Notes: a model not told the origin generated them from the letters alone. DNA of 64,000 nt from an uncultured Dysosmobacter sp. (GCA_934590165.1 CAKTOO010000005.1:69180-133179), one strand, 5' to 3'; numbered from the stretch's first letter, positions 1-8,572 are shown. Numbers and translations are program-made.

Positions 1-642
1 ATCTGCAAACAGTTCCCGAAGCTGCGCTGTGGTCAGCTTCCTGCAATCTATGCCCAGTCCCAGCAAATGTTCCTTGAAAGAGTCAGGAACATCAGTCAGT
101 GTCCCGGTCGCCTTGATGTGGAGCAAATGACCCAATTCGTGCAGCAGTACATGGATAGGGTTTACCTCCTCACTTTGCATTCGGTACATACAGATGCAAC
201 TCTGCATTCCTCCCGCTGTAAACATAGCAAAGGTTTCGCCATTCAAGCACTCGTGTTGGGCATCAATCAGTAAAATGTCGACCGGATGCTTGTCCAGTAT
301 TTTTTGAGAATAGGAAAACAGGGCGTCCACCATCTGAACCGCCGTTGCCACGCCTTCTTCCGTGAGTATCGGTGTATCCGCATACCAGAATCTACTGGCA
401 TATTGGTGCAGGCCGTCTATGCAACGGTCAATCCCGAGTTCCTTGTTACAGGCTATAAACCATTGGGCGTATCTTATGACGGCATCGTCCTGGTAGACTG
501 CATAGCTTTTGGTTGCCGAACACGAGGGCGACATAGATGAAATACGGTTGGCAAAATCCACCGCAGCCAGCTCGTTCCCTTCGTCCAATTCTGTAATTAC
601 GTTTTCCGTTTCTTCGAAAAGATTCATGATATCAAACGCCAT
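1..642 (-). CDS. Zinc metallopeptidase-like protein, 3' end outside window
   Basis: An open frame on the minus strand runs from an ATG at 642 to the window edge without a stop (214 codons visible). The start has a good site, AAAGGAG, nine bases upstream. About residues 168-177 read LLHELGHLLH, the HExxH zinc motif of ImmA/IrrE-like or related gluzincin peptidases; the N-terminal 150 residues match nothing I recognise. It lies 20 bases downstream of the integrase stop on the same strand, so it may be co-transcribed with it. ImmA-type peptidases in integrative elements often cleave a repressor; that role is only an inference here. The third zinc ligand would lie beyond the edge and cannot be checked. 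Confidence 0.7.
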   Translation of the reverse strand, partial: MAFDIMNLFEETENVITELDEGNELAAVDFANRISSMSPSCSATKSYAVYQDDAVIRYAQWFIACNKELGIDRCIDGLHQYASRFWYADTPILTEEGVATAVQMVDALFSYSQKILDKHPVDILLIDAQHECLNGETFAMFTAGGMQSCICMYRMQSEEVNPIHVLLHELGHLLHIKATGTLTDVPDSFKEHLLGLGIDCRKLTTAQLRELFAD

Positions 643-661
643 GGTGTTCTCCTTTCTTTTG

Positions 662-1796
662 TCAAAGTAACATCTGCGAGATGACGCGAGCGTTTTGCTC
701 CTTGGCGGCATACTCCAGATGCGAATATAAATCCGCCGTAGTTGACAGGCTGCTGTGCCCCAACCACTGCTGTACCTCTATCAGCGGCACACGGGCAGAG
801 ATCAGCAAATTGGCACAGCTATGCCGCAAATCATGAAATCGAATCCTGCGCAAGTTGTTCTTTGCGAGAATTGTTTTGAAATGCTCAGATAGATAGTCGG
901 GTGTAAACAACTGCCCCGTCCCATTCACACAGATGTATTCCTCATTAGGCGGAGGCTGTGTCCCATAACGCTGGATCGCGGCATTCTGGAGCATAGCTGC
1001 AACCTGTGGCATAAGCGGCAATGTTCGAAAGCTGGACTTGCGCTTTAATTTGTCCTTCGTGATCAGCTGCCGCTTCCCATTAACTGCGGTCGATGTTACG
1101 GAATGTGAAATGGTAATTGTGGCTCGCTCATAATCAATAGCACCCCATCGCAGCCCCAAAACTTCGCTGCGCCGCAGTCCATACAGAACGGCCAACGTAA
1201 TGGGAAGTTCAAGTGGATCATCATGAAGCGCATTGAGTAATTTTCTGCATTCCTCCGGAGAATAGCAATCCGCAGCAGACTGCTCCTTTTTAGGTCGTGG
1301 AATAAAGTCTGTCGGGTCATTCTGAATGAAACCCCGCATGCTTGCCTCCTTCAAGGCCTTGCGGAGAAGCACATGATAGTGCAAGACTGTATTTCCCGTA
1401 AGGCCTTTGGCATATAGCGAATTGTAGTAATCCAGAATATCTGCCGGTTTCAGATCTAAAAGCAAAATATTCCGTTCTTTGAAGTAAGGGGCAATTCTGT
1501 TATTAATGCAGTTCTGGTATTCTTCGTAGGTGCCAAATGAAACTTTTCCACGACAACTCTTGACCCAGGTCGTGAGGTAGTGGCTGACGAGAACATCGCT
1601 GCTGCGCTTTTGTATTTCGGCGAAATCCGTATATTCCCGTCGAGCGGCAAGGAGCATTGCTTCTGCTTTCTTTTTATTTCCCTCCACCCGAAGGTGGGTT
1701 GAAATCCACTTCTGCTTTAACCGGGCCCGTCTCATCCCTCACCATAAGAATCAAGTACCAATACCCATTTTTCTTTGTCATGTGCCCTGCGACCAT
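662..1796 (-). pseudogene. int: Tyrosine site-specific integrase with apparent one-base frameshift
   Basis: The 357-codon frame 662-1735 contains a full tyrosine recombinase catalytic domain: Arg in LYGLRRSEVLGLRW, HDLRH, the GH pair in WLGHSS and the Tyr nucleophile in ADLYSHL. Its ATG at 1735 has no ribosome site and cuts the usual N-terminus. A second frame begins at an ATG at 1796 behind GGGAGG and reads MVAGHMTKKNGYWYLILMV then RDETG, the expected Tn916-type arm-binding N-terminus. Removing one C from the GGGCCC run at 1723-1728 joins the two as DETGRLKQKWIST. The gene is therefore either a real frameshift mutant or carries a sequencing error. It would excise and integrate the element lying to the left of about 1960. 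Confidence 0.8.
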
Positions 1797-1869
1797 ATCA
1801 GCGCCTCCCGTTTTTGCTTTCATTTTACATAAAGGAGGCCTGCAATTCTCGTTTGAGCCACAGCAAATC

Positions 1870-1962
1870 TATTTTCTACAGATTTATGCGAGTGGGCATG
1901 AACGGCTTGACTCGAAATCAGTTTGGGATATCTGTGCATGGGTTCGAATTGAAGAATAACCA
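1870..1962 (+). other. tRNA-Ser(CGA)-like remnant, possible attachment site
   Basis: The stretch has an anticodon-type loop CTCGAAA, a T-loop-like GGTTCGAAT, a near-complement to TATTTTC at the 3' side (AAGAATA) and a terminal CCA at 1960-1962. The D arm is about ten bases too long and the T stem does not pair, so it is not a working tRNA. Its place beside the integrase start suggests a displaced or degenerate tRNA-derived attachment site. Weak call. Confidence 0.3.
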
Positions 1963-1977
1963 TCTAAATTGAAACGG

Positions 1978-2012
1978 CCCGGAGAGTTGCCTCTCAGGGC
2001 TCATTTTTATAT
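1978..2012 (+). terminator. Stem-loop with T-rich tail
   Basis: CCCGGAGAG TTGC CTCTCAGGG forms an eight-pair stem with one mismatch, followed by CTCATTTTTAT. It lies between the tRNA-like remnant and the Fic promoter and could end rightward transcription. Confidence 0.45.
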
Positions 2013-2031
2013 AAGCAATACGCTCCATCAC

Positions 2032-2082
2032 TCAATCATGTCACCAAAAATGATTGATGAACTGAGCGATGTGTGGTATAAT
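2032..2082 (+). promoter_or_regulatory. Promoter and overlapping palindrome of the fic gene
   Basis: TTGATG at 2054-2059 and TATAAT at 2077-2082 are 17 bases apart, a near-consensus sigma-A promoter 34 bases before the Fic start. The inverted repeat TCAATCAT (2032-2039) / ATGATTGA (2050-2057) overlaps the -35 box, so a repressor, perhaps the Fic protein's own winged-helix domain, could bind here (inference). Confidence 0.7.
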
Positions 2083-2116
2083 ACGGTCGAATGAATCTTT
2101 TGCATGAGGTGTTTCT

Positions 2117-3103
2117 ATGAGGAATAAGAAACCTCCTTTTGAAATTACAAATACGATGATCCATGAGATTGCGGAAATCGCCGAACTGGTGGGCAAGCTG
2201 ACTTCCACCAATCAGCTGTCTGCGAACCCAACTTTACGGCGGACAAACCGTATCCGGACGATCCACGGCTCTCTGGCCATTGAACAGAACACTTTGAGTT
2301 TAGAACAGGTCACCGCAGTTCTGAACGGCAAGCAGGTTCTGGCTCCGCCCAAAGATATTGCCGAGGTTAAAAATGCCTATGAGATCTATGAGCGATTGGA
2401 GGAGCTTGACCCCTACTCTGTGGATGACCTGCTGACCGCTCACGGCATCATGACCCGGGGGCTGGTGGATGAGTCCGGGGTGTTCCGCTCCAAGCCCGTC
2501 GGCGTCGTTGACCAGGAAGGGCATGTCCTACATTTTGGCACGCTGCCGCAGTATGTTCCCAATTTAGTCATGGAACTGCTGGATTGGGTCAAGAACAGCG
2601 ATGTGCATATGCTGATCCGCAGCTGCGTGTTCCATTATGAGTTTGAGTTGATCCACCCCTTTGCCAATGGAAATGGCCGCGTCGGACGCCTGTGGCATAC
2701 GCTGCTGCTTTCCAAGTGGAATCCTACCTTTGCTTGGCTGCCGGTGGAGTCTATCATCCATGACCGCCAGCAGGAGTATTACGAGGCCATCAATGCCTCC
2801 AACAATGCAGGAGAGTCTACGGTGTTTATCGAGTTCATGCTCTCAGCTATCAAAGCATCGCTCATGGATGCCATTAATACGAGTGATGAAATGAGCGATG
2901 GAGCGATGGATAAGGCGACGGTTCGCTGGAGGCAGATTGAGAAGTTCCTGGAAACGCATGAGTTTATTATGAACGCAGATGTCCGTGCGCTGTGCGGCGT
3001 TTCGGCCGCAACGGCAAATCGGGTTCTTGCAGGATTGACAGCCGAGAGAAAACTCGTGAAATACAGCAGAAATGGACATTGGGCATATAAATTGGTTTAT
3101 TAG
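2117..3103 (+). CDS. Fic family protein with C-terminal helix-turn-helix
   Basis: Fic proteins usually transfer AMP to a hydroxyl of a target protein. Residues about 178-189 read HPFANGNGRVGR, the Fic active-site loop; the residue usually Asp/Glu (metal ligand) is Asn. Near the N-terminus SLAIEQN (about 52-58) resembles the inhibitory helix S/T-xxx-E-G/N of self-inhibited class II Fic proteins, with Gln at the last position. The last 60 residues look like a winged helix (VRALCGVSAATANRVLAGL), common in this subfamily and possibly autoregulatory. The length of 328 residues is normal. It has its own strong promoter and is followed 46 bases later by the HEPN-type gene, so the two may act together. 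Stand-alone Fic proteins serve as toxins or regulators; which applies is unknown. Confidence 0.88.
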   Translation: MRNKKPPFEITNTMIHEIAEIAELVGKLTSTNQLSANPTLRRTNRIRTIHGSLAIEQNTLSLEQVTAVLNGKQVLAPPKDIAEVKNAYEIYERLEELDPYSVDDLLTAHGIMTRGLVDESGVFRSKPVGVVDQEGHVLHFGTLPQYVPNLVMELLDWVKNSDVHMLIRSCVFHYEFELIHPFANGNGRVGRLWHTLLLSKWNPTFAWLPVESIIHDRQQEYYEAINASNNAGESTVFIEFMLSAIKASLMDAINTSDEMSDGAMDKATVRWRQIEKFLETHEFIMNADVRALCGVSAATANRVLAGLTAERKLVKYSRNGHWAYKLVY

Positions 3104-3149
3104 GCTGGAATTAATGGTAGGAACTACTTTTTAGTAGGAGGAGGTTAAT

Positions 3150-4949
3150 ATGCGACAAAACAACATTACAAAGTGGAAATATGACTCTTCTTTGAATTGC
3201 CTTTTATTTTTTGCACAGCGATTAGACGAACTTCTTTTTCACCATACAACAGACACATATCGCTATCCTTCCTTATCATTACGGGGTTTAGCTGCCGAGT
3301 ATTGTAGCGTGTATAGTGATGTTAGAACTGGTACCGTAAATAAAAAGAATTTAGAGCATATTATAGAAGAATTATCTGGTAGACTTGACCATGATGATAT
3401 TGCCAAGAATATATTAACGGAAGAATTTTCTTCCCGATTTATCAAAAGCCATAAATCGTGGGACATAAAAACGCAATTTGAAAATGTGCAATATATTGGG
3501 CGGAAACTAAGTAATAAGACCTACTATAACCATATCGTTGAAAGCCTTAAACATCTAATCAATGAAAATAAACAAAAATGCGAAATTGATGTAAAGGCCT
3601 CTGCATTTGTGAGAGAACTTTTAGACTGCGGCTATAACGAAAACTATGTGTTTCAAATGCTTCATGAAGTGTTCTTCCACAAGGAAGTTTCCTCGCTCGA
3701 AAGTCTTGATGACTTTTTTTCCCGATTTGATTTTTCTGAAAAAAGTTACGACGTATTCATAGGATATTCTAAAGATATATCCTCACTGTTGCCTTTGTAC
3801 GAAAAGATGGAGGTTTCAGATTTAAATGTCTCCATTGTTGATCCAACTTCTGTTCCAATTGGAGTCAAGACCAAGCGTCAAAAGACCATTCTCAAGTTTG
3901 AGTGCATAAAGAGCTATGATATGTACTCGGCATTTGAAATTGCAGATGCAATTTCTTCATGTGTTGCTAATTCCTATGCATTCTTTAGACATGACCCAAA
4001 TCAAATGCGTACTTACGGACAAGTTATTGATGCGCAAAATCAAATCACAACTATTTCCCCCAAAAAACTCCTAAAAAATCGTGTTTCTACATTATCTCGT
4101 GAATCCTCAACAAAAAATGCAGAATCACTCATAAAAGTTCTCTTTAAAAATCTCGAAAATTTATCAAGTTTTTCAGGAATTACAAGAATTCACAATTCAG
4201 CAATATTATCCGAAAATACAAGTGATTCACTGCTATCACTCTGGTCTATTCTCGAATCTATAGTTGATAAGGATAATGATACAAATGAGAAACAAATAGA
4301 TAAAGGAAACGAGGATAAAAAAGATCGTAGCAAGATAGGTAATGTCATTTCTTATACTATTCCATATCTAAAGAGTACCCATATTCAAAAACTTGTTCAA
4401 ACCTGTATGACGGATATTATTCGATGGGATATAGATTTTTTCAATAACCACATCGCAAATAATGGTTTTGGTTCAAATGATTTAGAACACACATTTGCGT
4501 TCTTAGCATTTAAGTCTACACAACCAGATCGCGATTGTCTATTTGCAAGTACAGAAACTTATCCGCTCTTGCGGTATCGTGTTTGTACTTTATCTGATTC
4601 ACTACAAAATAGCAAAGAAATTAAATCCTTAATAAAAGCACATACTCAACGCGTTACATGGCATTTACATCGAATTTATCGTGCTCGCAATTATATTATC
4701 CATGATGCCAACTCAAATAATCGGTTAAATGAAGGACTTGTGATTAATCTACACTCTTATGTAGATACTCTTTTCTCGGAGGTAATTACACATATTTCAA
4801 TTTCGCCATATAATGATTCGATATATGATGCAATTACAAATCATAAGTTGTCAGTATTGATTATGGATGAAAAGTTAGAAAATCGAAAGAATGAAGAAAT
4901 CACAGTTGATAATGCTCTACAATATTTGTATTACGACTTTGAACGATAA
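3150..4949 (+). CDS. Large HEPN-type protein, probable abortive-infection RNase
   Basis: This 599-residue protein is much more AT-rich than its neighbours, a sign of recent transfer, and begins behind a strong TAGGAGGAGG site. I recognise no named family over most of its length. Near the C-terminus (about residue 535) it carries YRARNYIIHDA, where RNYIIH fits the R-x4-6-H motif of HEPN ribonucleases, within an all-helical region. This arrangement (long variable N-terminus, HEPN-like end) resembles ApeA and other single-gene phage-defence proteins. It sits between an integrase and a recombinase, next to Fic, a typical defence hotspot. The nuclease function is inferred from one motif. A lysine/asparagine-rich linker lies near residues 375-400. 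Confidence 0.6.
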   Translation: MRQNNITKWKYDSSLNCLLFFAQRLDELLFHHTTDTYRYPSLSLRGLAAEYCSVYSDVRTGTVNKKNLEHIIEELSGRLDHDDIAKNILTEEFSSRFIKSHKSWDIKTQFENVQYIGRKLSNKTYYNHIVESLKHLINENKQKCEIDVKASAFVRELLDCGYNENYVFQMLHEVFFHKEVSSLESLDDFFSRFDFSEKSYDVFIGYSKDISSLLPLYEKMEVSDLNVSIVDPTSVPIGVKTKRQKTILKFECIKSYDMYSAFEIADAISSCVANSYAFFRHDPNQMRTYGQVIDAQNQITTISPKKLLKNRVSTLSRESSTKNAESLIKVLFKNLENLSSFSGITRIHNSAILSENTSDSLLSLWSILESIVDKDNDTNEKQIDKGNEDKKDRSKIGNVISYTIPYLKSTHIQKLVQTCMTDIIRWDIDFFNNHIANNGFGSNDLEHTFAFLAFKSTQPDRDCLFASTETYPLLRYRVCTLSDSLQNSKEIKSLIKAHTQRVTWHLHRIYRARNYIIHDANSNNRLNEGLVINLHSYVDTLFSEVITHISISPYNDSIYDAITNHKLSVLIMDEKLENRKNEEITVDNALQYLYYDFER

Positions 4950-5080
4950 ATTGTTCTCTTTTGGTCTCAAGTTGATATCTAATGTCAGTAGGGCAAGTAT
5001 CTCAAACATTTGATGAATGGCCGCTTACCTTAATTTTTTGCCACCGCTTACAATAACGGCGGCGCTACCCTAACATGCCC

Positions 5081-5122
5081 GATGCCCGGAAAACCCTTGA
5101 TTTTCAAGGCTTTCCGGGCATC
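5081..5122 (-). terminator. Strong terminator after the sigK fragment
   Basis: GATGCCCGGAAA at 5081 pairs with TTTCCGGGCATC ending at 5122, with further pairing inside (CCTTGA/TCAAGG). It starts eight bases past the sigK stop and is symmetrical enough to act on both strands, but lacks a long T run. Confidence 0.55.
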
Positions 5123-5129
5123 ACTTACA

Positions 5130-5447
5130 TTAGTTCCGGCGGGATACATAGGACCGGGAAATGCCGAAGGAGGAAGCCACCTCCCGCTGGGTCAGAGGGA
5201 CTGTACCGCCCAGGCCGTACCGCAGGCGAATGATCTCCCCTTCCCGGGGGGTGAGGACCTCCTGTATCAGCTGCCGCAGACGCAGGGCGCTGTCCCGGTC
5301 ATGGATGTCATCCAGCATGGTGTCATCCACACCCACCACATCCATCAGCTGCAAGGCATTGCCCTCTTTGTCCGTTTCAATGGTGTCGGATAGGGAGACC
5401 TCGCCCTGCAGCTTTTTTTGAGCGCGAAAATACATGAGGATCTCATT
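5130..5447 (-). pseudogene. sigK: Sigma-K C-terminal fragment, split by a recombinase gene
   Basis: The frame reads NEILMYFRAQKKLQGEVSLS and then GNALQLMDVV, TMLDDIHDRDSA and LRYGLGGTVPLTQREVASSF: region 3/4 of the mother-cell sporulation sigma factor SigK. In intact SigK the segment follows ...CIENE; here, upstream of NEIL, the frame enters the recombinase gene. The N-terminal half is not in this window. The 3' end is also odd: after SRSYVSR the protein stops at RN, without the usual IEKxALEKL tail of the recognition helix, so even the rejoined gene might lack a full region 4.2. Like SpoIIIC in Bacillus subtilis, this is silent until the intervening element is excised. Confidence 0.85.
5443..5447 (-). 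other. Likely recombination core of a skin-like element (AATGA)
   Basis: The sigK codons AAT GAG contain AATGA, and the recombinase stop codon TGA lies inside it. As I recall, the B. subtilis skin element recombines between 5-bp AATGA repeats in sigK. The partner copy should lie next to the N-terminal half of sigK, outside this window. Confidence 0.55.
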
Positions 5448-7158
5448 CGCTATCCTCTCCTAACGGACTCATAAGCTGCCCTATGGGCGGCAAATTCAGC
5501 TCTCCATCCTCCGCAAAGAGGTATACATAGACGTTTTTGCCGTCCCAAACCACTTTTTTGACGATAGTACGCAGCAGGCGACGCCGTTCTTCAATAGTAG
5601 TCGAATCCACCGTGTCGGCGAATGACTCAATCATATCTCTATAGAAAAATAGATTTTGGCTCAGAGCATTGCTCTGCCTAGCAAGCTTTTCCAATTCAGC
5701 AATTCTTGTCTGCTCCTGTTCGCTCTGCCGGTGCAGCTCATCGATCTGCTCCATGACGTATTTGGCCGAGGTCTCGCTGGCAACGGACAGAGATTCCACC
5801 AGTCGTTTGATGCGGGCTTCTGTTTCAGCATGGTTCTTCACTAATAAAGTCAACTCAGCTTCATAACTTGCTTTGTTGTCATTGATTACTTTTCTGGTTT
5901 TTGACAGTAACTGGCCAAAGTCTTTTTTGTCGGTGGCAACCTTACGTATTTCCTCAACAATCTTAGCATCTAGAGTGTTGCCGTTGCAGTTTTTCATACT
6001 ACAGACAGTACCATGACTGCGCTCTTTGGTGGAGCACATATAGGTGTAAATCAACTCCCCATTAGCATTAGTGCGACCAGTCAGTTTCGGGCGCATATAG
6101 TCACCGCACTCGCCACAACGCAGAAGGCCGGACAAAAGCGCCACATTGCTGCGCGGTTTGCGATAGCTCTTGGATTTGTTCACGTCCAGCATAGACTGTA
6201 CTCGTACCCAGTTTGCACCGGAGATAATGCCGGGATGTTTCCCCACTGCCACAATCCAATCTTCCATCGGGCGAATCTGAGTAGCCTTGCCAGGGCGTTG
6301 GAGCGTGCGGTTGTAGGCCATAATACCGTGTTCACCGTCAAACTCCGATGGCTCAGCAAAAAGGTCTACGTTGTTCTCCTTGAGATACTGATACGCCGTA
6401 TCGTCAGCAATCATATAAACCGGATTTGTCAGAATACCCCGGATGGCAAAGCGTGTGAACTGCTTGCCGCGCTTTGTGACACAGCGGTGCTCTAATAAGT
6501 ACTGGTCAGTTTTACTGAGGGAGCCACTTTCCGTGAACACAGAAAAAATTGTCTTTACCAGCTGAATCTCCTCCGGAATAGGTTTGAGCTTACAAGCTTT
6601 TTTAACCTTGCCATCTACTGTTACGCTGGACAAGCTTTCCGAAGCGTAGCCAGTTGGTGTCGTCCCGCCCAGCCAGCGTCCGGTTTTGGACAGCTCATGC
6701 ATGTTGTCGCGGATACGCTCGGCTATGGTTTCTCGCTCCAGCTGAGAGAACACTGACGCGATATACATCATTGCACGCCCCATTGGAGAGGACGTGTCGA
6801 ACTGTTCCCGGATGGAAATGAAGTCAATGTGCCGGTCACCCAGATCCTCGATGAGCTTTGCAAAGTCTCCAATATTACGGCTGATACGGTCGAGGCGATA
6901 GACGACAATAGCAGCGAACTCAATCTTCTGGGAATCCTTCATCATCTGCTTGAACTGCGGACGCTCCAGATTGCCGCCGGAAAATCCCTCGTCCTCATAT
7001 ACAAGCGCATGCTCCGCCTCGTCTTCGCCAAAGTGCATTGCAATATATTGGCGGCACAGCTCAATCTGGTTCTCAATACTTTCGCCTTTCCCGGTAAATT
7101 TGGATTTGCGGGAATAGATGACGTATTGCTTCACCTGCGGCTTGTCTGTTGTTTTCAT
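5443..7158 (-). CDS. Large serine recombinase, SpoIVCA-type
   Basis: This 571-residue large serine recombinase has the catalytic Ser in YSRKSKFTGKGESIENQIE (N-terminal resolvase domain, about residues 12-160, with RLDRISRN and ERETIAERIR), a recombinase domain (about 170-290) and a zinc-ribbon with CGECGDYMRP and a later Cys pair followed by a coiled coil. Its stop codon overlaps sigK codons, exactly as expected for the gene that excises a sigK intervening element. The start ATG at 7158 has a weak GAGGTG site. In the mother cell, SpoIVCA excises skin to rebuild sigK; that role is inferred from position. Upstream lie a possible TTACAAT -10 and a 49-base palindrome that may control it. Confidence 0.92.
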   Translation of the reverse strand: MKTTDKPQVKQYVIYSRKSKFTGKGESIENQIELCRQYIAMHFGEDEAEHALVYEDEGFSGGNLERPQFKQMMKDSQKIEFAAIVVYRLDRISRNIGDFAKLIEDLGDRHIDFISIREQFDTSSPMGRAMMYIASVFSQLERETIAERIRDNMHELSKTGRWLGGTTPTGYASESLSSVTVDGKVKKACKLKPIPEEIQLVKTIFSVFTESGSLSKTDQYLLEHRCVTKRGKQFTRFAIRGILTNPVYMIADDTAYQYLKENNVDLFAEPSEFDGEHGIMAYNRTLQRPGKATQIRPMEDWIVAVGKHPGIISGANWVRVQSMLDVNKSKSYRKPRSNVALLSGLLRCGECGDYMRPKLTGRTNANGELIYTYMCSTKERSHGTVCSMKNCNGNTLDAKIVEEIRKVATDKKDFGQLLSKTRKVINDNKASYEAELTLLVKNHAETEARIKRLVESLSVASETSAKYVMEQIDELHRQSEQEQTRIAELEKLARQSNALSQNLFFYRDMIESFADTVDSTTIEERRRLLRTIVKKVVWDGKNVYVYLFAEDGELNLPPIGQLMSPLGEDSE

Positions 7159-7261
7159 AGCAACACCTCGATTGTATTGTTAGGTTGTTAGATATATTGT
7201 AACGGATTGGAACCCATTTGAAAAGGTGTAAATGAGAAATTTTGAAAAGTTCTCTAAAGAA

Positions 7262-7310
7262 CGTTATACCCCTTTATACCCTTTTGAAAAGGGTATAAAG
7301 GGGTATAACG
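7262..7310. repeat. Perfect 24-bp inverted repeat upstream of the recombinase gene
   Basis: Two perfectly complementary 24-base arms (CGTTATACCCC... and ...GGGGTATAACG) flank one central base at 7286. The arms contain the nested submotif TATACCC twice. It lies between the stop of the gene at 7316 and the start of the recombinase, so it could be an operator, a terminator for the upstream operon, or a directionality-factor site. Confidence 0.9.
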
Positions 7311-7315
7311 CATTC

Positions 7316-8131
7316 TCACTGCCAGTTTCGTTTCAGGACTTCACTTTTGAGATACAGCGTGCTCTTCTCCGATGTTTTGATTGGATGCAGCTTCCCGCGT
7401 TTCGTCAGGTCAATGATATTCTGCCGGGAGCAGCCCAATATCTCCGCCGCCTCCGCTGCATTGATAACTCTGTACGCGGCAAAGTTCCGGAAATCCTCAA
7501 TAGTCAGCGGAACGCTTTTGCCGATCCGGTAGAGCATCGCATCCGAGACGGTCATGTTCACATCCCATGCAACGCCATATCCGCCCGTCTGCATCTGCAC
7601 ATGCTGAAAATAGCCCGGCTTCTTGAGAAGAATCTGAAATGCTCTTGTCTTTTCAAAATGCTTCTGCAAATCGCATTTCTTCACTGCGCCATCTCGGAAA
7701 AATACCAGTAGACAATGATTCTCTAGTGGCAGTACATCTTCAATTCTCTTGGAGAAGCGCTTCGTAATTTCCTCTGGCAGTTCCTTGTCATCAATGGGAA
7801 CAAGGTAGTAATCATCCTGTGCACATCGCCCCATTGCCAGCATAAGAAGCTCATACTCATCATATTCCTTCAGATGATTGTCGCGCAGAATCTCACCGAT
7901 GTTCTGGCGGTCGATCGGAACGATCCGCTGCTGAACCCAGATCTTGCTCCAATAGGAATTGACTGTGGTTTCCCCACGCTTCACAAAGGAGTCCAGCAAC
8001 AGCGGCGTTTCCCATGGATCCGCATTTTCAGGCAGCTCAATATAGAACTGCTTTTCCTGCTTGTAATACAGGAGGTACGCCAGATCCTTCTGCTCCTGCG
8101 CCGATTCATCTCGAATTGCAAAAATCTTCAT
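7316..8131 (-). CDS. DUF2442-like protein with excisionase-type HTH
   Basis: The 271-residue protein has an N-terminal region of unknown type, a middle part (about residues 145-210: LLVFFRDGAVKKCDL, PGYFQHVQ, YGVAWDVNMTVSDAMLY) that resembles DUF2442, and a C-terminal MerR/excisionase-type helix-turn-helix (VINAAEAAEILGCSRQNIID). It is the gene immediately upstream of the skin-type recombinase on the same strand. The C. difficile skin element needs a small directionality factor encoded near its recombinase; this protein is a candidate by position and HTH type, but I see no sequence proof. Start ATG 8131 follows AAGGTGGAGCG. Confidence 0.6.
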   Translation of the reverse strand: MKIFAIRDESAQEQKDLAYLLYYKQEKQFYIELPENADPWETPLLLDSFVKRGETTVNSYWSKIWVQQRIVPIDRQNIGEILRDNHLKEYDEYELLMLAMGRCAQDDYYLVPIDDKELPEEITKRFSKRIEDVLPLENHCLLVFFRDGAVKKCDLQKHFEKTRAFQILLKKPGYFQHVQMQTGGYGVAWDVNMTVSDAMLYRIGKSVPLTIEDFRNFAAYRVINAAEAAEILGCSRQNIIDLTKRGKLHPIKTSEKSTLYLKSEVLKRNWQ

Positions 8132-8323
8132 ATGCGCTCCACCTTTTCCAAATCATTTCCCATACGCCTTCAGAAAAGACCCACCAATTTCGATAGAATT
8201 ACGGTGGACAGACCATGACAAATGGGTCAACTCCTGTTTTTCCTTCATAAGCTGCATATGTACATTCTCACTCCTCATTATCGTACTTCATTACTTGTCA
8301 TACGTCAAGCTATATTGCAAAAG

Positions 8324-8357
8324 AGCCGCCACCCTGATTTCACTCAGGGCGGCGGCT
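8324..8357. terminator. GC-rich terminator hairpin
   Basis: AGCCGCC A CCCTGA pairs with TCAGGG C GGCGGCT around a six-base loop. It lies between the small gene ending at 8396 and the HTH gene starting at 8131, so it probably ends the leftward replication operon. The rest of 8132-8395 holds no gene I can support. Confidence 0.7.
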
Positions 8358-8395
8358 TAAACTTGTTTATAGCAAATCGGATAAACAAGTTGATA

Positions 8396-8572
8396 CTATT
8401 GCTCGGAACGTAAATGTTCAACTACTGCATCAATAAGCTCCAGCTTTTGTTCCGTAGAGCAGGGCAATTTCTGCACCATCTTTAGCGCTTGCTCTGCGTG
8501 GAACTTGGCCAGTTCCTTGCTAAGTTTCGCCTTTCCTTCCGGCGTGGTCGGCATAATCAAAAAGACTTCCAT
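8396..8572 (-). CDS. Small hypothetical protein (58 aa)
   Basis: The start chosen is the ATG at 8572 (MEVFLIMPTTPEGKAKL), which has AAAGGA nine bases upstream; the longer frame to 8710 has no ribosome site. The product is charged and helical, with no domain I recognise. It is last in the leftward replication operon before the terminator at 8324-8357. Confidence 0.6.
   Translation of the reverse strand: MEVFLIMPTTPEGKAKLSKELAKFHAEQALKMVQKLPCSTEQKLELIDAVVEHLRSEQ

Noticed and set aside
7232..7711. Plus-strand open frame of 159 codons spanning the palindrome
   Set aside because: It runs through the palindrome and opposite the minus-strand HTH gene, has no ribosome site and no protein-like pattern.
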